Source: Xiphias gladius (taxonomy: Eukaryota; Chordata; Actinopteri; Istiophoriformes; Xiphiidae). From it: DNA of 64,000 nucleotides. This document shows, in pieces, positions 10,780 through 23,868 of this stretch. A program made the position numbers and the translations under genes. The DNA is taken from assembly GCF_016859285.1 (NCBI RefSeq), contig NC_053402.1:1502510-1566509 (forward strand). The letters are read 5' to 3'. Below the pieces are notes generated by a model that was not told the DNA's origin, did no database searches, and saw nothing but the letters and a program-made list of their open reading frames with translations. Within the stretch, counting starts at the first letter, position 1; each line of letters opens with the position of its first letter.

Positions 10780-11640
10780 ACAGGACTGAATGACTACAGG
10801 CATGTAACTCTGACGTGTCTGGTCATGAAGTCCTTTGGACGACTCGTGTTGGTTCACCTGAAGAACGTCACAGGAAACCTGCTGGACCTCCTGCAGTCTT
10901 CCTACCAGGCAAACAGGTAAGCGGATGACTCAGTCAACATGGGACCGCACTACATCCTGCAACACCTTGACTGCCGAAGGGCATATGCGAGGATCCTGTT
11001 TGAGGACCTCAGCTCGCGTTCAACACCATCATTCCAGAAATCCTCTCCTCCAATCTCCCAGCTCACTGTACCCCCCCACCCCCATCATCTGTCAGTGGAT
11101 CACCAGCTTCCTGACAGGCAGGAAACAGCAGGTGAAGCCGGGGGACATCACTCCTGAAGTTTGCGGACGACACCACAGTCAATCGGACTCTTCCAAGATG
11201 GTGATGAGTCCAAATATTGGCGGAAGGTTGAACGGCTGGTTCTCTGGTGCAGTCAGAACACGCTCGAGACTGTGGAGATGACAGTGGACTTTGGGAGACA
11301 CCCCTCAGCACTGCTCCCTCTCACAATATCCAACAGCCCTGTATCAAACGCGGATACCTTCAAGTTTCTGGGAGCTACCATTTCCCAAGACCTGCAGTGC
11401 GAGACCAACATCAACTCTATCCTCAAAAAGGCCCAGCAGAGGAAGTACTTTCCGCAGCAACTGAGGGAGTACGGTCTGCCACAGGAGCCGCTGAGTCAGC
11501 TCTAAACCGCAGTCATTGCATTCGTCCTGTGCACATCCATCACGGTCTGGGTTTGGAGCGGCCACAAAACAAGACAGGAACAGACTGCAGCGAAAAGTAA
11601 GGACAGCAGAAGAAAATCATTGGGGCTCCTCTGCTCCTCA
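10780..11640 (+). mobile_element. Decayed L2-type LINE, reverse transcriptase part
   Basis: Read across shifting frames on the plus strand, this shows the order of a non-LTR reverse transcriptase. It starts with NDYR.VTLT-like wording, then KSFGRLVL.HLK, DLLQSSYQANR, and a degraded F.DLS.AFNTI segment. FADDTT follows near 11160-11180, with the catalytic dyad visible. The C-terminal part reads FKFLGATISQDLQCETNIN, LKKAQQRKYF and QLREYGLPQE. Frameshifts and stops separate the pieces, so the copy is dead. The wording fits L2/Maui-type fish LINEs. No endonuclease domain or 3' tail was found here. Confidence 0.8.
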
Positions 11641-14600
11641 TTGCTCCTCTCAATTTAAGACCATAATTGACAATGACAATGTTGTGCTTACATAATGCAT
11701 ATTTTTCTAAAATAATTTGTACGTAATCAAGAACTGGAGTAATGTACAAATTGCACACAGAGGAGGAGAACCAGGGGGTTTGTAAGGGCTTAGCAGCTCA
11801 TCTTTTGTAATGGGGCACCCGAGCAGCTTAATCCAGCCATGTACTTCCACATCCAGCTTTGGGTGTTGCCAGTTAGTAGCTATGCGTATTACCTCAAACT
11901 AAATTTGCTCATGTAAATAGATGGGACACATAACACTTTGGCCAGGCATTCAATATGATCCAAATGATAAAAAGTTAAGCAGTGACAGAAATCCATAGCC
12001 CATGGAAGAGCACACAAGAATGAAATCAAATACTGTAAAGGACAGAAATGAGGACAAGGTGAGCAACAACTACTGCAACAATTAGCAGAGAGTGTGCATG
12101 AAGGTGAAGACAGTGTGATTGGATGTGAAGTGTGGAGGACATGGAGGATGAAGTGGAGGGTAAAAAGAGGGAGGGGAGAGGAGGGTAACAGGTTATGTAG
12201 GGGTCATAGTTTCACACTTAACTGCAAAGCTACATTCATGCTTCTTTTTTCAAAGCATAAGGTTGGTGACATTGTATATTTTTCTTGTCAGCAAATCACA
12301 TGAAAAGACTAAAACCAACCACGAATATATCCCACTAACAAGTACTGTGTGTGTAATCCAAACCCTGATGTATCTTATTCCTCTGTGCCATAGAGCTCCA
12401 TTGTTGTCCCAAAAACTATTAATCCGCATCAGAGAGTCTCACTGTTGCACTGGGTGACATGACACCTTCATCACCATGAACGCACACACTATAGTTTATT
12501 ATGACTCAGTCTCTCACACAGCATCCTGGGGCCTGTTTTGCAAATGCTTCTTACATGCATTTTGCAAATGGTTGCAGCCACAAATTTGACAAATGATTGT
12601 CGCTCGCATATTGCATACAAATTTCTGACTCATACAGGATGCGAACCATGTGTGAAAATGCGTGGTTCACAAGAATTGCATTTTTTTCCTAAATGAAATG
12701 TATCAAAATAAGAAAGAGGGGCAAAATATTCCAAAAAAGTATTTTTGTGGTTGATTTAACTCTGAATCGAGCCCTTTTTCTTCTCGGTATTCTACCTAAA
12801 AATATACCAGAAAATAATTTGACCTACTTATGAAGGATTTTGCGCCTCATTACTAAGAAAATGATTACAGTCTCCTGGTTTAAGTCACAACACACAAGTA
12901 TCATAGTAATAGATATAAATGGTAAAGATGCACTTATAACAAACGTATTAACAGTTCATCAACTGTTTAAGAACGTAATTAAAGCCTTATTTTAGTTTCT
13001 TATAATAGCGTTACAAACAAATTTATTGAGTTTAACAAACTTACCAATTACGTCCTTGTTTAAAGGTGCTATATGTACGTTTTCTCTGCCGCTGAACGTA
13101 GTTTCTTGCCAGGGGCAGGTGGTGGTGATGGTTGCTTGCCAAGAGCTTCAGCCACCGTCATGTTTACAATAAAAGAAGTTATAATAATACAAGAGGTTAT
13201 AAGTCGCATTGAATATTAGCGTCTGCCAAATGAGTAAATGTAAATGTAATATTGCCCTCTGGTCAGTGCTACTTTTCCAGAGCAGCCTGGACGCTACAGT
13301 GAGTCGCTATTGGGCGCTACAGTGAGTCGCCTAGCTGGTTAGCGTGCTAACTTCAGTGGAAGAAAAGAAGTGGTAGAAATAGAAGGCACTGTTGTTGCTT
13401 TCCAATGCAGGAGACAGCTCCTGGTGAGTAAAGGAATGACGTTTGATGCTGAACTCGCAACGTTTCTTCCAGACTGGTAAGTAAACAGCTGTTAATGCGA
13501 ACGTTGGCTATGTAGCAATAGCAAAACTTACATTATATTATAGCGGTGAAGCACAAGATGCACACTTTAAGTTAGCTCTATTGAAAAATTGTTCTTTACT
13601 TTCATAATTTTCATAAATGGCAGCCACATGTGGCCACAAAGAGAACATTCTACAAAACATGGCCTCAAACAGGCCTTTGAAAACAAAAAGTACAACACTT
13701 AGTACAATTACAGTATTTTTCAATATTGTGGTAAATTGTATATTGTAAAAGACATTCTGAAAACGTTATATAAAACATCACTATTCCCATCAACACAACA
13801 AAAAAATAGTGCAATTGTAACCTAAAAACTTAGTAGGTCATAATTTATCAATTTAATTAAACAAGATGGTGCCAGGTGAACAATGGGTAGAGAGTGTTTT
13901 TGGGCTGTTTAGATTGCGTGGTATGATTGGCTTGTGGGATTAGCCCTGTTATAGCTGTTTCTGTTTGTTGAGGAAATGTTTTCACTTTAAGATCAGCTAA
14001 AGAGTAGAGCACACAAGAGCGTGCAGCTCCTGCAAGACGTCAGACACAGTGAGGCTGCAGTACCAGGAAACTAATGTCTGCTGAGGTGAGTATATTTTGC
14101 ATTTATGTGAGATAAATATCCTTTTAAATGTTTATAAAATAAAATAACGGTTACCAGTGTCAGTAGAGTAAAATTAAGCTACCTTGGGTGATGAATGATG
14201 ATTTTTGTATTCCAGCTGATCCTTTAAAAGTTTTAAAATGAGTTAGGTGTGTGATATCCCCAACACACTGGGTGATAAAGTACACTGCTGGAAAGAAAAA
14301 TCGTCTTCTATTGTACTGTATTGTGTATGCTACCTATTTCAATAAGCTGTGTCCATTTTGTAGAGTTGTTTGCTGAGTTCCAGGTGTGTGTCTTAGCGAG
14401 CAGGCAGCACATTGGAGTGAGAGTGAGTTCATGACTTTCTTTTGTTTGTAAAAGTATATTTTGTTCATGAATGCGTGTTTCCCAGTGAACTTATGTACCT
14501 TACTGTAAGGTAACCATTAAAGTTGTGCGGTTTAACAAAAGTATTTAGTTGTGTTGTATTTCTTTTTTCTTTCTTTATTTAGAAACAGTCCACTACTCTT

Positions 14601-14914
14601 GTCTCTAGATGACTAATGTAATGGATTCATTAGGTTGAATTGTGAGCAGAAGATTAGAGTCTGCCTCCTGTATTTGTTTAGGTAATGTAATACTCTGGAA
14701 TACCACTGGTCATTAGTACTACCGTGAACAGTTTGGAGCCGAGAGTCCATATTAAGTCTTTGCTAGGGAGAGTGTTTCCGGAAAGGTTCTTCATGGGAGA
14801 TAAATCTGCTTGCTTACTGGTTTCACCGATGTTGTTGACTAAGTACATAAAAGTTGAAGATAGCTATTCTGTTCTGTTATCACTGTGATTTTCTTGAACA
14901 ATCAAAATGACAGA
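11641..14914. other. Unassigned sequence, no gene seen
   Basis: The longest frames are short and without family character. A segment at about 13055-13350 starts 'aaaggtgctatatgtacgtt' and contains a near-duplicate 'cgctacagtgagtcgc' pair; it resembles a dispersed fish repeat. The rest is AT-rich and featureless. Confidence 0.45.
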
Positions 14915-15362
14915 ATTAATGCTTCTTCCATTGAAGAATACTGGAGGCCACTGTGCTCTTGGGAACATTCAATGCAGCAGAATGTTTTATAGCCTTCCCC
15001 AAATCTTGTACCTCAACACAATCCTGGGTCTGAGCTCAGCAGGCAGCTCCTTAGACCTCACGGTTTGGTTTTTGCTCTGATACGCATTTTCAGCTGTGAG
15101 ACCTTATATAGACAGATGTGTGCCTTTCTAAATCATGTCCAATCAGTAGAATTGTGGGATTCCAATCAAGGTGGAGAAACATCTCAAAGATGATCAAGAG
15201 AAATAGGAGGCACCTGAGCTAAATATCAAGTGTCATAGCAAAGGCTCTGAATGCTTATGTCAATGTGATATTTCAATTTTTCCTTTTTATAAGTTGCTTC
15301 AACATAACTAAGTGTGAAAAAAATCGAATGGGGTCTGAAGACTTTCTTAATGCACTGTACTG
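14915..15362 (-). mobile_element. Tc1-like transposon, one end with transposase N-terminal part
   Basis: The minus strand encodes a degraded N-terminal helix-turn-helix region of a Tc1 transposase. Its complement reads 'actggaggccactgtgctct' near 14940. The segment runs to the non-coding end with 'ggggtctgaagactttctta' and 'atgcactgtac' at 15362, the characteristic terminus of this fish/salmonid Tc1 family. The other half is missing. The same family recurs at 40430-41345. Confidence 0.8.
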
Positions 15363-16954
15363 ACAGATGAATTAATGCATTACTGGTTTTGGTCTTTTCA
15401 AGGGATTTGCCGACAGTGAGACAAATCTAGAAAAATGCCAGCTTTACCATTTCACGTGCTTTGGTAGTCCTGCTGTAAAAGCCACTGGCATAGGACTAAA
15501 CCCACTAATTGTGGTATCACCACTGCACAGTTAGATGCATGTGTTCTACATCAAAGAATGACAGTGAAAAGGTTTTCAATGAAAACTGCTCACTCGACTG
15601 TGAAATAAATATTTGTCTAGCCCCTGAAAAAATGAAACTGAGCATTTTTGTGATAAATGGGCAACCTGTCCCTGCGTACTTGCTCAGTGTGTGCTGAGAT
15701 ATGTTGCAGCCAACTGTGACATTAAATACAGCTTTAAAGTCATAATTTACCATGGTCTTACTTGGTCCGGTATGACCAGTAACTGTAATTGCCTCGCCTA
15801 AACTTAGGAGGGGAGAAAAGTCACGAGGAAAGTCAGGAGGGAAGGGAAGAGGAGCGGTGATCAAAGGCAGGCTCCTGCTGATGGAGACACTGATAGTAAC
15901 TGTCTCTCTTCCATTATTCATCAGACAGCTGTAGTGTAAGTAGGTTAAACTTCTCAGAGAGGCAGAGAGAAAGATGAGGTAAAGGAGACAGGGATGTAGA
16001 CAGGCTGGAACAGAGGAATAATGAGAGAAATAAAGAGGAAGCGAATTAGGGTTGACAGACAAGAAAAGCCACATGCAGTGACAAAAACAGGATAGAGGAG
16101 TGAGAGACAGGTATGAAGAGAGAGAGAGACAGAGGCAGAGGAAAGAGGGGTGGATAGTCGAGAAGTCTACAAATAGAAATGAAAACTGAAACAGAGAGAG
16201 AGAGAGTGGTGAAGAGAAGCCAAACAAACATGATTAGACAACACTGTGATTCTGTGTGCCCCGGGTAAAAAAGAAAATGTATGCACACATATGCATATAG
16301 AGAGGCTTTTATGGTTGACATCACACATAATTTACAGCACAGAAATGATCACGCAATGTTGGTAAGAGGAAGAACATCTTGACCACATTTACATGCAGAA
16401 CACATGCAATGTGCTGTACTGTACATGTCACGTGAAACTTGACGTGTTTGTGCATTCACAGTGTTGTGTTCCATTTGTGTTCAATGTCTCCCAGGTCTTG
16501 TATTAGCTGAGCCCTGATGTACTAGAGAGAGGTTCAGAATGGGGTTGAGGTATAGTAGATGCCATTCTACGTGGTGTGGCTATGAGGCCATGTTCAGATG
16601 GACATTAGCACTGTAGGAAAAAAAAATGAATTCCCCACTTTCTGGAACGACCTGGAGCCGACACTCCGACAAACGAGCCCACTTCGTGCAGCAAGTAGTC
16701 AGGTGTGCAGAGGGGTTAAGTGATAAAATTGTTATTTACCGGACAACACTTTAGTGACTTCACCACATGTAGCCCACCCAATCAATTCTTATTTCACAGG
16801 TTGTGGTGGAATACCTCAAAACATTAACTGAAAATACAATTTTGCACCCAGTGTAAATTGGTGAGGGTCTACTATAATATTCAGTCAGAAGTGTCTACAA
16901 TTACAACAGACCGTGCATAAGACTCTAGCTGGGTGCAGAAAGTCCTGGTTAGCT
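15363..16954. other. Unassigned sequence with a purine-rich tract
   Basis: From about 15940 to 16215 the plus strand is rich in GA (GAGAGA, GAGGAAAG). This creates a 236-codon minus-strand open frame full of Ser, Leu and Phe. It has no domain and is best explained by composition. No gene is supported. Confidence 0.6.
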
Positions 16955-17638
16955 TACACTGATCGGCCACAAGGTCAAAACCTCTGACAGGGGAGGTGAA
17001 TAGCATTGAATATCTGGCCACAGTGGCACCTGTCGAGGGCTGGAGTTGATGTGCTGGAAGCGGGAGAAATGGCGTAAGACGACGGGGTCAGAGCATCCCC
17101 AAGACGGCAGGTCCTGTTGGGTGTATGCAGCGGTCAGTACCCACCAAAAGTGGTCCAAGGAAGGACAACCGGTGAACCATCGACGGAGTCACGGGTGGGG
17201 AGTGAAGGCTGGCCCGTGTGGTCCAGTCCCTCGGAAGAGTCACTGTAGCACAAATTGCTGAAGACTTTAATGCTGGCTACGACAGAAAGCTGTCAGAACA
17301 CACATAGTGCATCGCAGCATGCTGCGTGTGGGGCCCTGTGCACATTGTTCAGGAACAGTTTGAGGAACTCGACAAAGAGTTCAGGGTGTTGACTTGGACT
17401 CCAAATTCCCCAGATCTCAATCCCATCGAGCATCTGTGGGAGGTGCTGGAAAAACACGTCCGATCCACTTCACAGGACTTAAAGCATCTGATACTAACGT
17501 CTTGGTGCCCGATCCCACAGGACTCCTTCAGAGGTCTTGTGAAGTCCGTGTCTCCCCGGGTCGGGGCTGTTTTGGCGGCACGAGGGGGACCTACACAACA
17601 TTAGGCAGGTGGTTGTAATGTTGTGCTTGATTGGTGTA
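16955..17638 (+). mobile_element. Internally deleted Tc1-like transposon, both ends present
   Basis: The element starts TACACTGATCGGCCAC at 16955 and ends with the matching inverted terminus TTGATTGGTGTA at 17638, flanked by TA. The plus strand holds the transposase start region (complete wording down to 'gtgcatcgcagcatgctgcg') fused near 17335 to the end region. The end region reads TWTPNSPDLNPIEHLWEVLE, the segment around the last catalytic acid of the DDE triad. About half of the usual length is missing, including the first two catalytic Asp residues. It is a dead or non-autonomous derivative. A terminus of the same family occurs at 41356-41392. Confidence 0.88.
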
Positions 17639-20050
17639 GATAATAGCTATCTGTTAATGTGATCTTAACAGTCCCAGGCATCACCTCAGCAACAGTCCAG
17701 TAATTACCACACATACTACAATAGGAGCAACATGAGAAAACACCAAACCGCAAGATTCAAATTTATTAACAATGAAAATGTATTACAGAACAGGTGGTTA
17801 ACACCCTCAAATCCTCCGCAGCGGCAAGTCCTGAGCACCTCTACTGCAACAGTGTTTTCTTAGCATCCGTAGCAGACTATGACACAGATTGGTTAAGTTA
17901 CAGAACTTTTAGCGCCCGTTAGTGGTAATAATTGTTTAGTCTTTTTTTTTCTTTTTTTTAAGCTAAATACTAATGTTGTCTCCAGGTTATGTTTTATTGC
18001 TGCTACTGTCATGATACAACACATATATGAGTTGGTAGAGTTTATTTATTTACTGTAAACATATACACATAGCATCATCACAATAATCCCAGTAAGTTAG
18101 GCTAAATTAGGCTAACTAACAGCAGCCAACCACTGTGTTTGCACCAAGTCGGTGTCATTATGAGAAAATAGCTCCAGGCTTACTTTCATGTTTACAGGGT
18201 TACAAAACAATAGAAACGTTATGCTCTGTAACTGAATCAATAAACAATACTTAAGCAACTTTACCAAACTAAAAAACCAGTGTTTAGTTTTGCAACTGTA
18301 AAAGCTGCATTTTTGTTGTTGTTGATGTTCGGTAACTTTTTATTCAATATTCTGTTTTTGAAGATATTCTAAATTCTGTACTTAAAATTCAGGGGTGCCG
18401 GTCATTTCAACCAGGACTGTAATTGGCTAATACAGAAGACTGACACCTGACTATCAACTATACAACAGAAAAATAGTCCATGACAGATTCAAAGATTACT
18501 CTAAACATTGGATATTTCAAATGCTCCACAAACAAATGCAAGATTATTATGCACAAGACATTATTGTGCCATTCCAAATATAGAACTACACATTTTCAAC
18601 TGAAGTGCCTGTCAAGTGACAATAATGACAATAATCCTGAGAGACAAAGTTCATATTGCAGATACCAATAATATTATGCTCCCTGACCACAAAAAGGTTA
18701 CATGACAATATTAATCGAGCCTGTTTGCGAAAAGGTCAGCTTGCTGCCGACAATTAAACATCTAAAACAACTTTTGTAAAAGAGGTTGAAGAAGGTTGAA
18801 ATGTTTTATAGAGTTTAGGACAGGGACTTCCCAGTAGTGGCACTTCAAACTTTCAGCAAACATACAGTTAGATACATGGGTCGGTTGGGGCACATTGACA
18901 GAGGTGGATGCACCCCACTGACAGGTTCACATACGCTTGATCAGTGGCCGAATTGCTTTGCAATGCCATAATCCGCTGTCTTCGGAGAAAACGAAGACGC
19001 CGAGCCAGTGCTATCTGGGACGCCTCTCGGATTTAACTTCTTGAGGCTGTGTTGAGAGTTCGGTCATTTAAAATTTTGACCTCGTTTACCGTTTAACACG
19101 CAGCCATAGGGTGACCAGCTGCCCCTGATCTCACCTGAAAGTGAGCCACGAGTTATGAAGAGTATTCCCAGAACCGTGTCACAGAACTGCACAATACCAC
19201 CAGAAAACTATACTACAGTAGCCAACATTAGGGGCATTCCAGCTTTGGAGAAAACAAGGGAGCTGAAAGCAATGTGAAATATTTCACATCATTATAAACA
19301 CATATACTTCTTTCACTTCCAAGACATGTCACAACACCAAAATGAAAGTAACATTAAAAGAAAAAGAAATCAACTGTCTAACCCCGTTGACGTTCGTACT
19401 GCGTCATATCCACAGAACACCAAAAGAACTGCTCGGTTCCTTGTGGTCGTATTTATAGCCTTCACATGTCTGAAGGGATGCGTCTCTTCAGAGCTTTTAT
19501 TCATCAGGGCATGAGCTGCTTTATGCTAAAGGGAGGGCTCTACTGTCACTGTGTTGCTGCAAACAACAGCACTGCATACATGCGTGTAAGTCACATCCAG
19601 TAAGTAAGAGTGCATGCTGGTGTGTTCGTTATGTACCCAACTGTGTATCTCTCTCTCTCTCTTTATATCTATATCATTTTTTAATAATACATATAGCATT
19701 TCCTACGCATGTGGCTGTGGGTGATTTGTGTATACGATATGAGTCTGTGTCTTATTTCCTTATAGCACGTGATGATTGTCCTCTGGTGTGTGTGTGTGCG
19801 TGTGTGTTCTGCGCTGCTGGTGGATATTCCATCGTTTTCATTATTTGCAGGTCAGTGAGTAGCAAAAATCCCAGGTGTAAAAGAGTGCATTATACAGCAC
19901 AGGGCTACAACTGAGCTTTAAAGTTTAATGAACCCTGATAGAGAAATAAAGGGAAGCATCTTGTGACACAGTACAGGGGTGTATTTGATTTTTACCATGA
20001 CCAATTTGGTAAGCTTTTTGTTGTTTTTGTCCAAGTATGTATATTTAAGT
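17639..20050. other. Unassigned sequence, no gene seen
   Basis: No recognisable frame, RNA or repeat structure beyond a short CT run near 19649-19662. Frames of 60-67 codons have no family features. Confidence 0.45.
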
Positions 20051-20485
20051 TATATAAACTCAGTTGGTAGTTTATTAAATACACATAATTAAAACTAATG
20101 AGGTCTAATACAGCAGTCCCGCAATAAATCCTCCATCCTGAAGGTTCTAATATTCGGTCTATGTTGAAACTGTTCCGGAGAGGTGCTGATTCAACTTTGT
20201 GATCATCTCGGAGGCTGCAGTTTGTGGAGCTGTTGAATAGCGATGCGTTATACGGACAGGTGTTTCTATTATTTTGTCCACACCGCATATATCCACGAGG
20301 GTAGGTTGAAAAACAGAAACACATCTCTGCCTGAGTCAATACGGTTCAACAGCACCACACAGCACATCCTCCAACATCCATCCTCTGAACATTATGACCT
20401 TCACAGAGGTAGGATTTGTTGCAGAACTGTTGTTTCACACTGCTTTAGTTCAGTGGTGTAATAAACTGCCAACTGAATTTATATA
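20051..20485. mobile_element. MITE with about 30-bp terminal inverted repeats
   Basis: The left end reads 'tatataaactcagttggtag' and the complement of the right end reads 'tatataaattcagttggcag'; about 27 of 30 bases agree. The interior, with 'gattcaactttgtgatcatc' and 'acattatgaccttcacagag', is wording I know from a high-copy fish element. Non-coding. Confidence 0.75.
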
Positions 20486-20527
20486 TAGATAGAGAGATAG
20501 ATACACAGTATATCTTATACAACTTCC

Positions 20528-20858
20528 ATTATATTAAGACAAATAACTTGTTACAAAGCACTGAAAATGGGGAATGGACGTAATCATTTCAAACTTCTCT
20601 CCATCAACAGTTGATGGAAGGCAGATCAGTGTTTGGGTAGCTTGCTCAGTTCAAAATCACAGCTCACAAGAATCCTTTCTTTTTTTAAACATTGCTTCCA
20701 GGAAGGTATGCCTTGATAAAAGCATTTTACTTTTATTTTCTATTTGATCTGTTATCGTTTATCTATTACTTTCTCCACACCATTTATAATATTGAAATGA
20801 TTATGTTCATTCCCCCATTTTCAGTGCTTTGTGATAAGTTATTTGTCTTAATCTAATG
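20528..20858. mobile_element. MITE with about 70-bp terminal inverted repeats
   Basis: The left arm from 20528 (containing 'gacaaataacttgttacaaa' and 'gcactgaaaatgg') pairs with the right arm ending at 20858 (containing 'tttgtgataagttatttgtc'). Only a few mismatches occur over about 70 bp. It lies 42 bp from the previous element. No coding capacity. Confidence 0.8.
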
Positions 20859-21052
20859 AAACTTGTTTAAGTATGTGTGGACATTTAAAAGAGAATTGTC
20901 AAAGAATGTCCCTGTGATTGGCTCCAGACTTGACTGGTCCAATGAGCTGAGCCCTGCTCAGGATGGCAGCTTTAGATGATGGATTGACAAAAAAATGAAG
21001 GGCAGTATTACAACAAATAAAAGCAACTCTGCCTGACATTTTCAGAAGTATT

Positions 21053-21056
21053 CACA

Positions 21057-21118
<62 letters not shown>
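21053..21118. repeat. (CA)n microsatellite
   Basis: About 33 CA units, nearly pure. Confidence 0.97.
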
Positions 21119-21121
<3 letters not shown>

Positions 21122-21869
21122 CCTAACCCTGACCTAAACCTGATTCTACCTGATCCCCAAAAACCAAGTCTTAACCCACAAAAAGCAGGTCCCCACTGTG
21201 ACATGAGTCCCCATTGGATAGGGTGCATTCAGGTTAAAGTCACTACTTGGATATAAAAACAACATGAATTTTCTACAGTGCTGCAGGACCCCCGGCCTTG
21301 TCTGTAACTTGTTCTGTGTGTGTGTGTTTGTGTGTATGTGTGTTTGACTGATGGGCTGGAGAAGCACAGCAGGGGACACCACTGTTTACAGTATAGAACT
21401 ACATGTAAGCAGCAGTTAAGGCTTTCAGCTCAAGTCCAAGTCAAGTGTCAAGTCTACAGGTGTTTAATATGAGGAGCAGTGACTGCGGTCACTTAAACTT
21501 CATCTACAGAAAATCCAAGGTAGAAAATATCACAGTAAAGTCCGAGCTGTCACCAAGAAAGAACAACTACGTACTAGGAATTGGTTTAGCCCGATACTAT
21601 GTAGAGGAAACGTAATTGCTCGCTGGATTATGTTCAGTGGCGAAGCATTATCCAGCCAAGGAAGTGTTCAATTTTAATACGTATGGTACAGAAGTCATAG
21701 GGGAGTTGATTGGGGCAGTGGGACAGGGGAGACATGAGTGTGTATCCTGAGTCCTGCGCGTGGTCATTTTTAAAGGAACTTTGGTCAAGAAAAGTGGAAG
21801 ATTGTTGTTTCGCAAAGTCAGTGCATTGAGTCTCCTCCTTTAAGGCACTTTTGATTTTTCAGTATTCAA

Positions 21870-23000
21870 TTCAATTCAATTCAGTTTTACTTATATAGCA
21901 CCAAATCATAGCAGACTTTATTTCAGGGCACTTTTCATGTAGAGCAGGTCTAGACCGGACTCTTCATAGTTCTATTTACAGAGACCCAACATTCCCACAT
22001 GAGCAAGCACTTGGCGACAGCCGCAAGAAAAAACTCCCTTTTAACAGGTATTAGGCTGCTCTGGTATTACAGAGGCCTTTGTATATGTTTTAAGACTACG
22101 GTCCCAGGCTAAGCGGGATTCTTCTGCCATATCCTTTCAAGTTTTCGTGTAGTTTGCTTTAATATACGGGTTTGGGAGTCAAGCCATTCAGCTAACCTCC
22201 TTTGTATTATTATCTTCTTTTTTAGAGGGGCAGTATAGTCGAGTATCATTCTAATGGTCAATTTGGGAGGGACTAAAGTTAGCACAGGAGTCCTCTGTTA
22301 TATTGTAACATGGCAGTGAATTAAGTGCTGATGGAATCACTTCCTTAAATCTATCTAGGAAAGACATTTCTGCCTCATTGTGTGTAGTCCAGTAACAGGA
22401 ATTCAACAGTTATTAAATAATGGTCTGATAAAATAGGATTCTGTGGAAAGACTACTAAATGTTCAATTTCAATGCCATAGGTCAGAACGAGGTCAAGGGT
22501 GTGTTTAAAACAGTGCTTGGGTTTGTTTACACTGAGCGAAGCCGATTGAGTCTAACAATGCAATAAACATAGTTCTCAGGCTCATTATCAGCATCCATAT
22601 GAATATTGAAATCACCTACTATAATTACTTTATCTGTGCTAAGGACTAAACTTGATAAAAACTCTGAGAATTCAGATAAACATTCAGAGTATGGGCCAGG
22701 ATACACTATCACAAATAGAACAGGCTTTAAAGTTTTCCATGATGGATGTGTAAGACTAAGAACCAGTCTTTCCAATGAGTTATAATTGACTTTAGGTCTA
22801 GGGTTGATTATTAGGCTTGAGTTGAAAATGGCTGCAATTCCAGCTCCTCTGCCGGTGCCTGGAGGAATGTGGGTATTGATATGACTGGGAGGAGTGGATT
22901 CATTTAGGCTAACATATTCATCATGACACAGCCAGGTTTCAGTGAGACTAAATATATCAATACGATGATCTGATATTAGATCGTCTACTAATACAGCCAA
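21870..23000 (-). mobile_element. Minus-strand LINE with endonuclease region and 3' tail, RT deleted
   Basis: Read from 23000 leftwards, the frame encodes an apurinic-type endonuclease. It shows LTETWL near the start, VGDFNIHMDA at about 22590-22618, and then, after frame changes, LDLVLTYG and LSDHYLITVEF near 22410-22480. The element ends at 21870 with repeated TTGAA units, whose complement is aattcaattcaattcagttt. That is the tandem-repeat 3' tail of L2/CR1-type fish LINEs. The reverse transcriptase is absent in this orientation. The 3' part (21880-22035) recurs at 51171-51360. Confidence 0.75.
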
Positions 23001-23004
23001 CCAG

Positions 23005-23125
23005 TTGTGTGACTTTTTACATGATAATAGTTTGTTTGAGGATTGTCAGTCAGGATTTAGACTGCATCATAGCACAGAGACAGCACTGGTGGAAGTATTA
23101 AACCAAGACCACAATCTTTCCATAA
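23005..23125 (+). mobile_element. Reverse-transcriptase fragment in opposite orientation
   Basis: The plus strand reads FLHDNSLFEDCQSGFR followed by HHSTETALVEV. This is the conserved QSGFR..HSTETAL motif of L2-like reverse transcriptases. It abuts the endonuclease fragment, which is on the minus strand. Confidence 0.7.
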
Positions 23126-23796
23126 CCTTAAACGAGGGGTTTAACATAACCATAAAAAGTTGAATCATGCTTTAGTTGCTACAAGCAGCTAATATAGTAA
23201 AGGAGCTAATATTAAAAGGTCATTATCCAAATTTTGCTTCTTGGAGGTTATGTTCATTAAAAATGTTCCTTCGCTTTGGGATGCGTGTGACAGTGGGAAG
23301 GTCCACCTTGTCTCATTAACGAATATGAGACTTTTCTGTTGAATTGGCTGTATTTACAATAGTGAGTGGTGGTTGTTCTGAGTGGAAAGTGTGCAGTGGA
23401 GATGGCTTTGCTAACAGTGTGCTACTGAAAAGCAGAAGATGCTTCAGCCCTCTCTCAGCTTGCTGAATGTTGTCTTTACTCTCAGCAGTCGCCACTGGCA
23501 ACAGAAACTTGTAGGAGAAAACACAAGAACAACACCAACACAACACAGTTATGTGTTCCTCTCAGTGCGTTTCCATACACCTGTTTTTATCTGCATTGGG
23601 CGGAAACGCTGGTAATGTGAAAAACAAAACCACTTGATTGAGGTGGAAAAGTCCACGCAGACAAAATGTGACAAAAGGCCACGGAAACAGGCTAAGAGAG
23701 AATACAGTATATGATGACGTACATGAAGCATGTGACTCCACTGAAGCATCTGCTCCACTGAAGAGACAAAAAACTGAGGCGGATGAAAACATCAGA

Positions 23797-23868
<72 letters not shown>

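Noticed and set aside
15517..16227. Minus-strand 236-codon open frame
   Set aside because: The longest frame in the window, but it is antisense to a GA-rich tract and reads as Ser/Leu/Phe low complexity with no domain.
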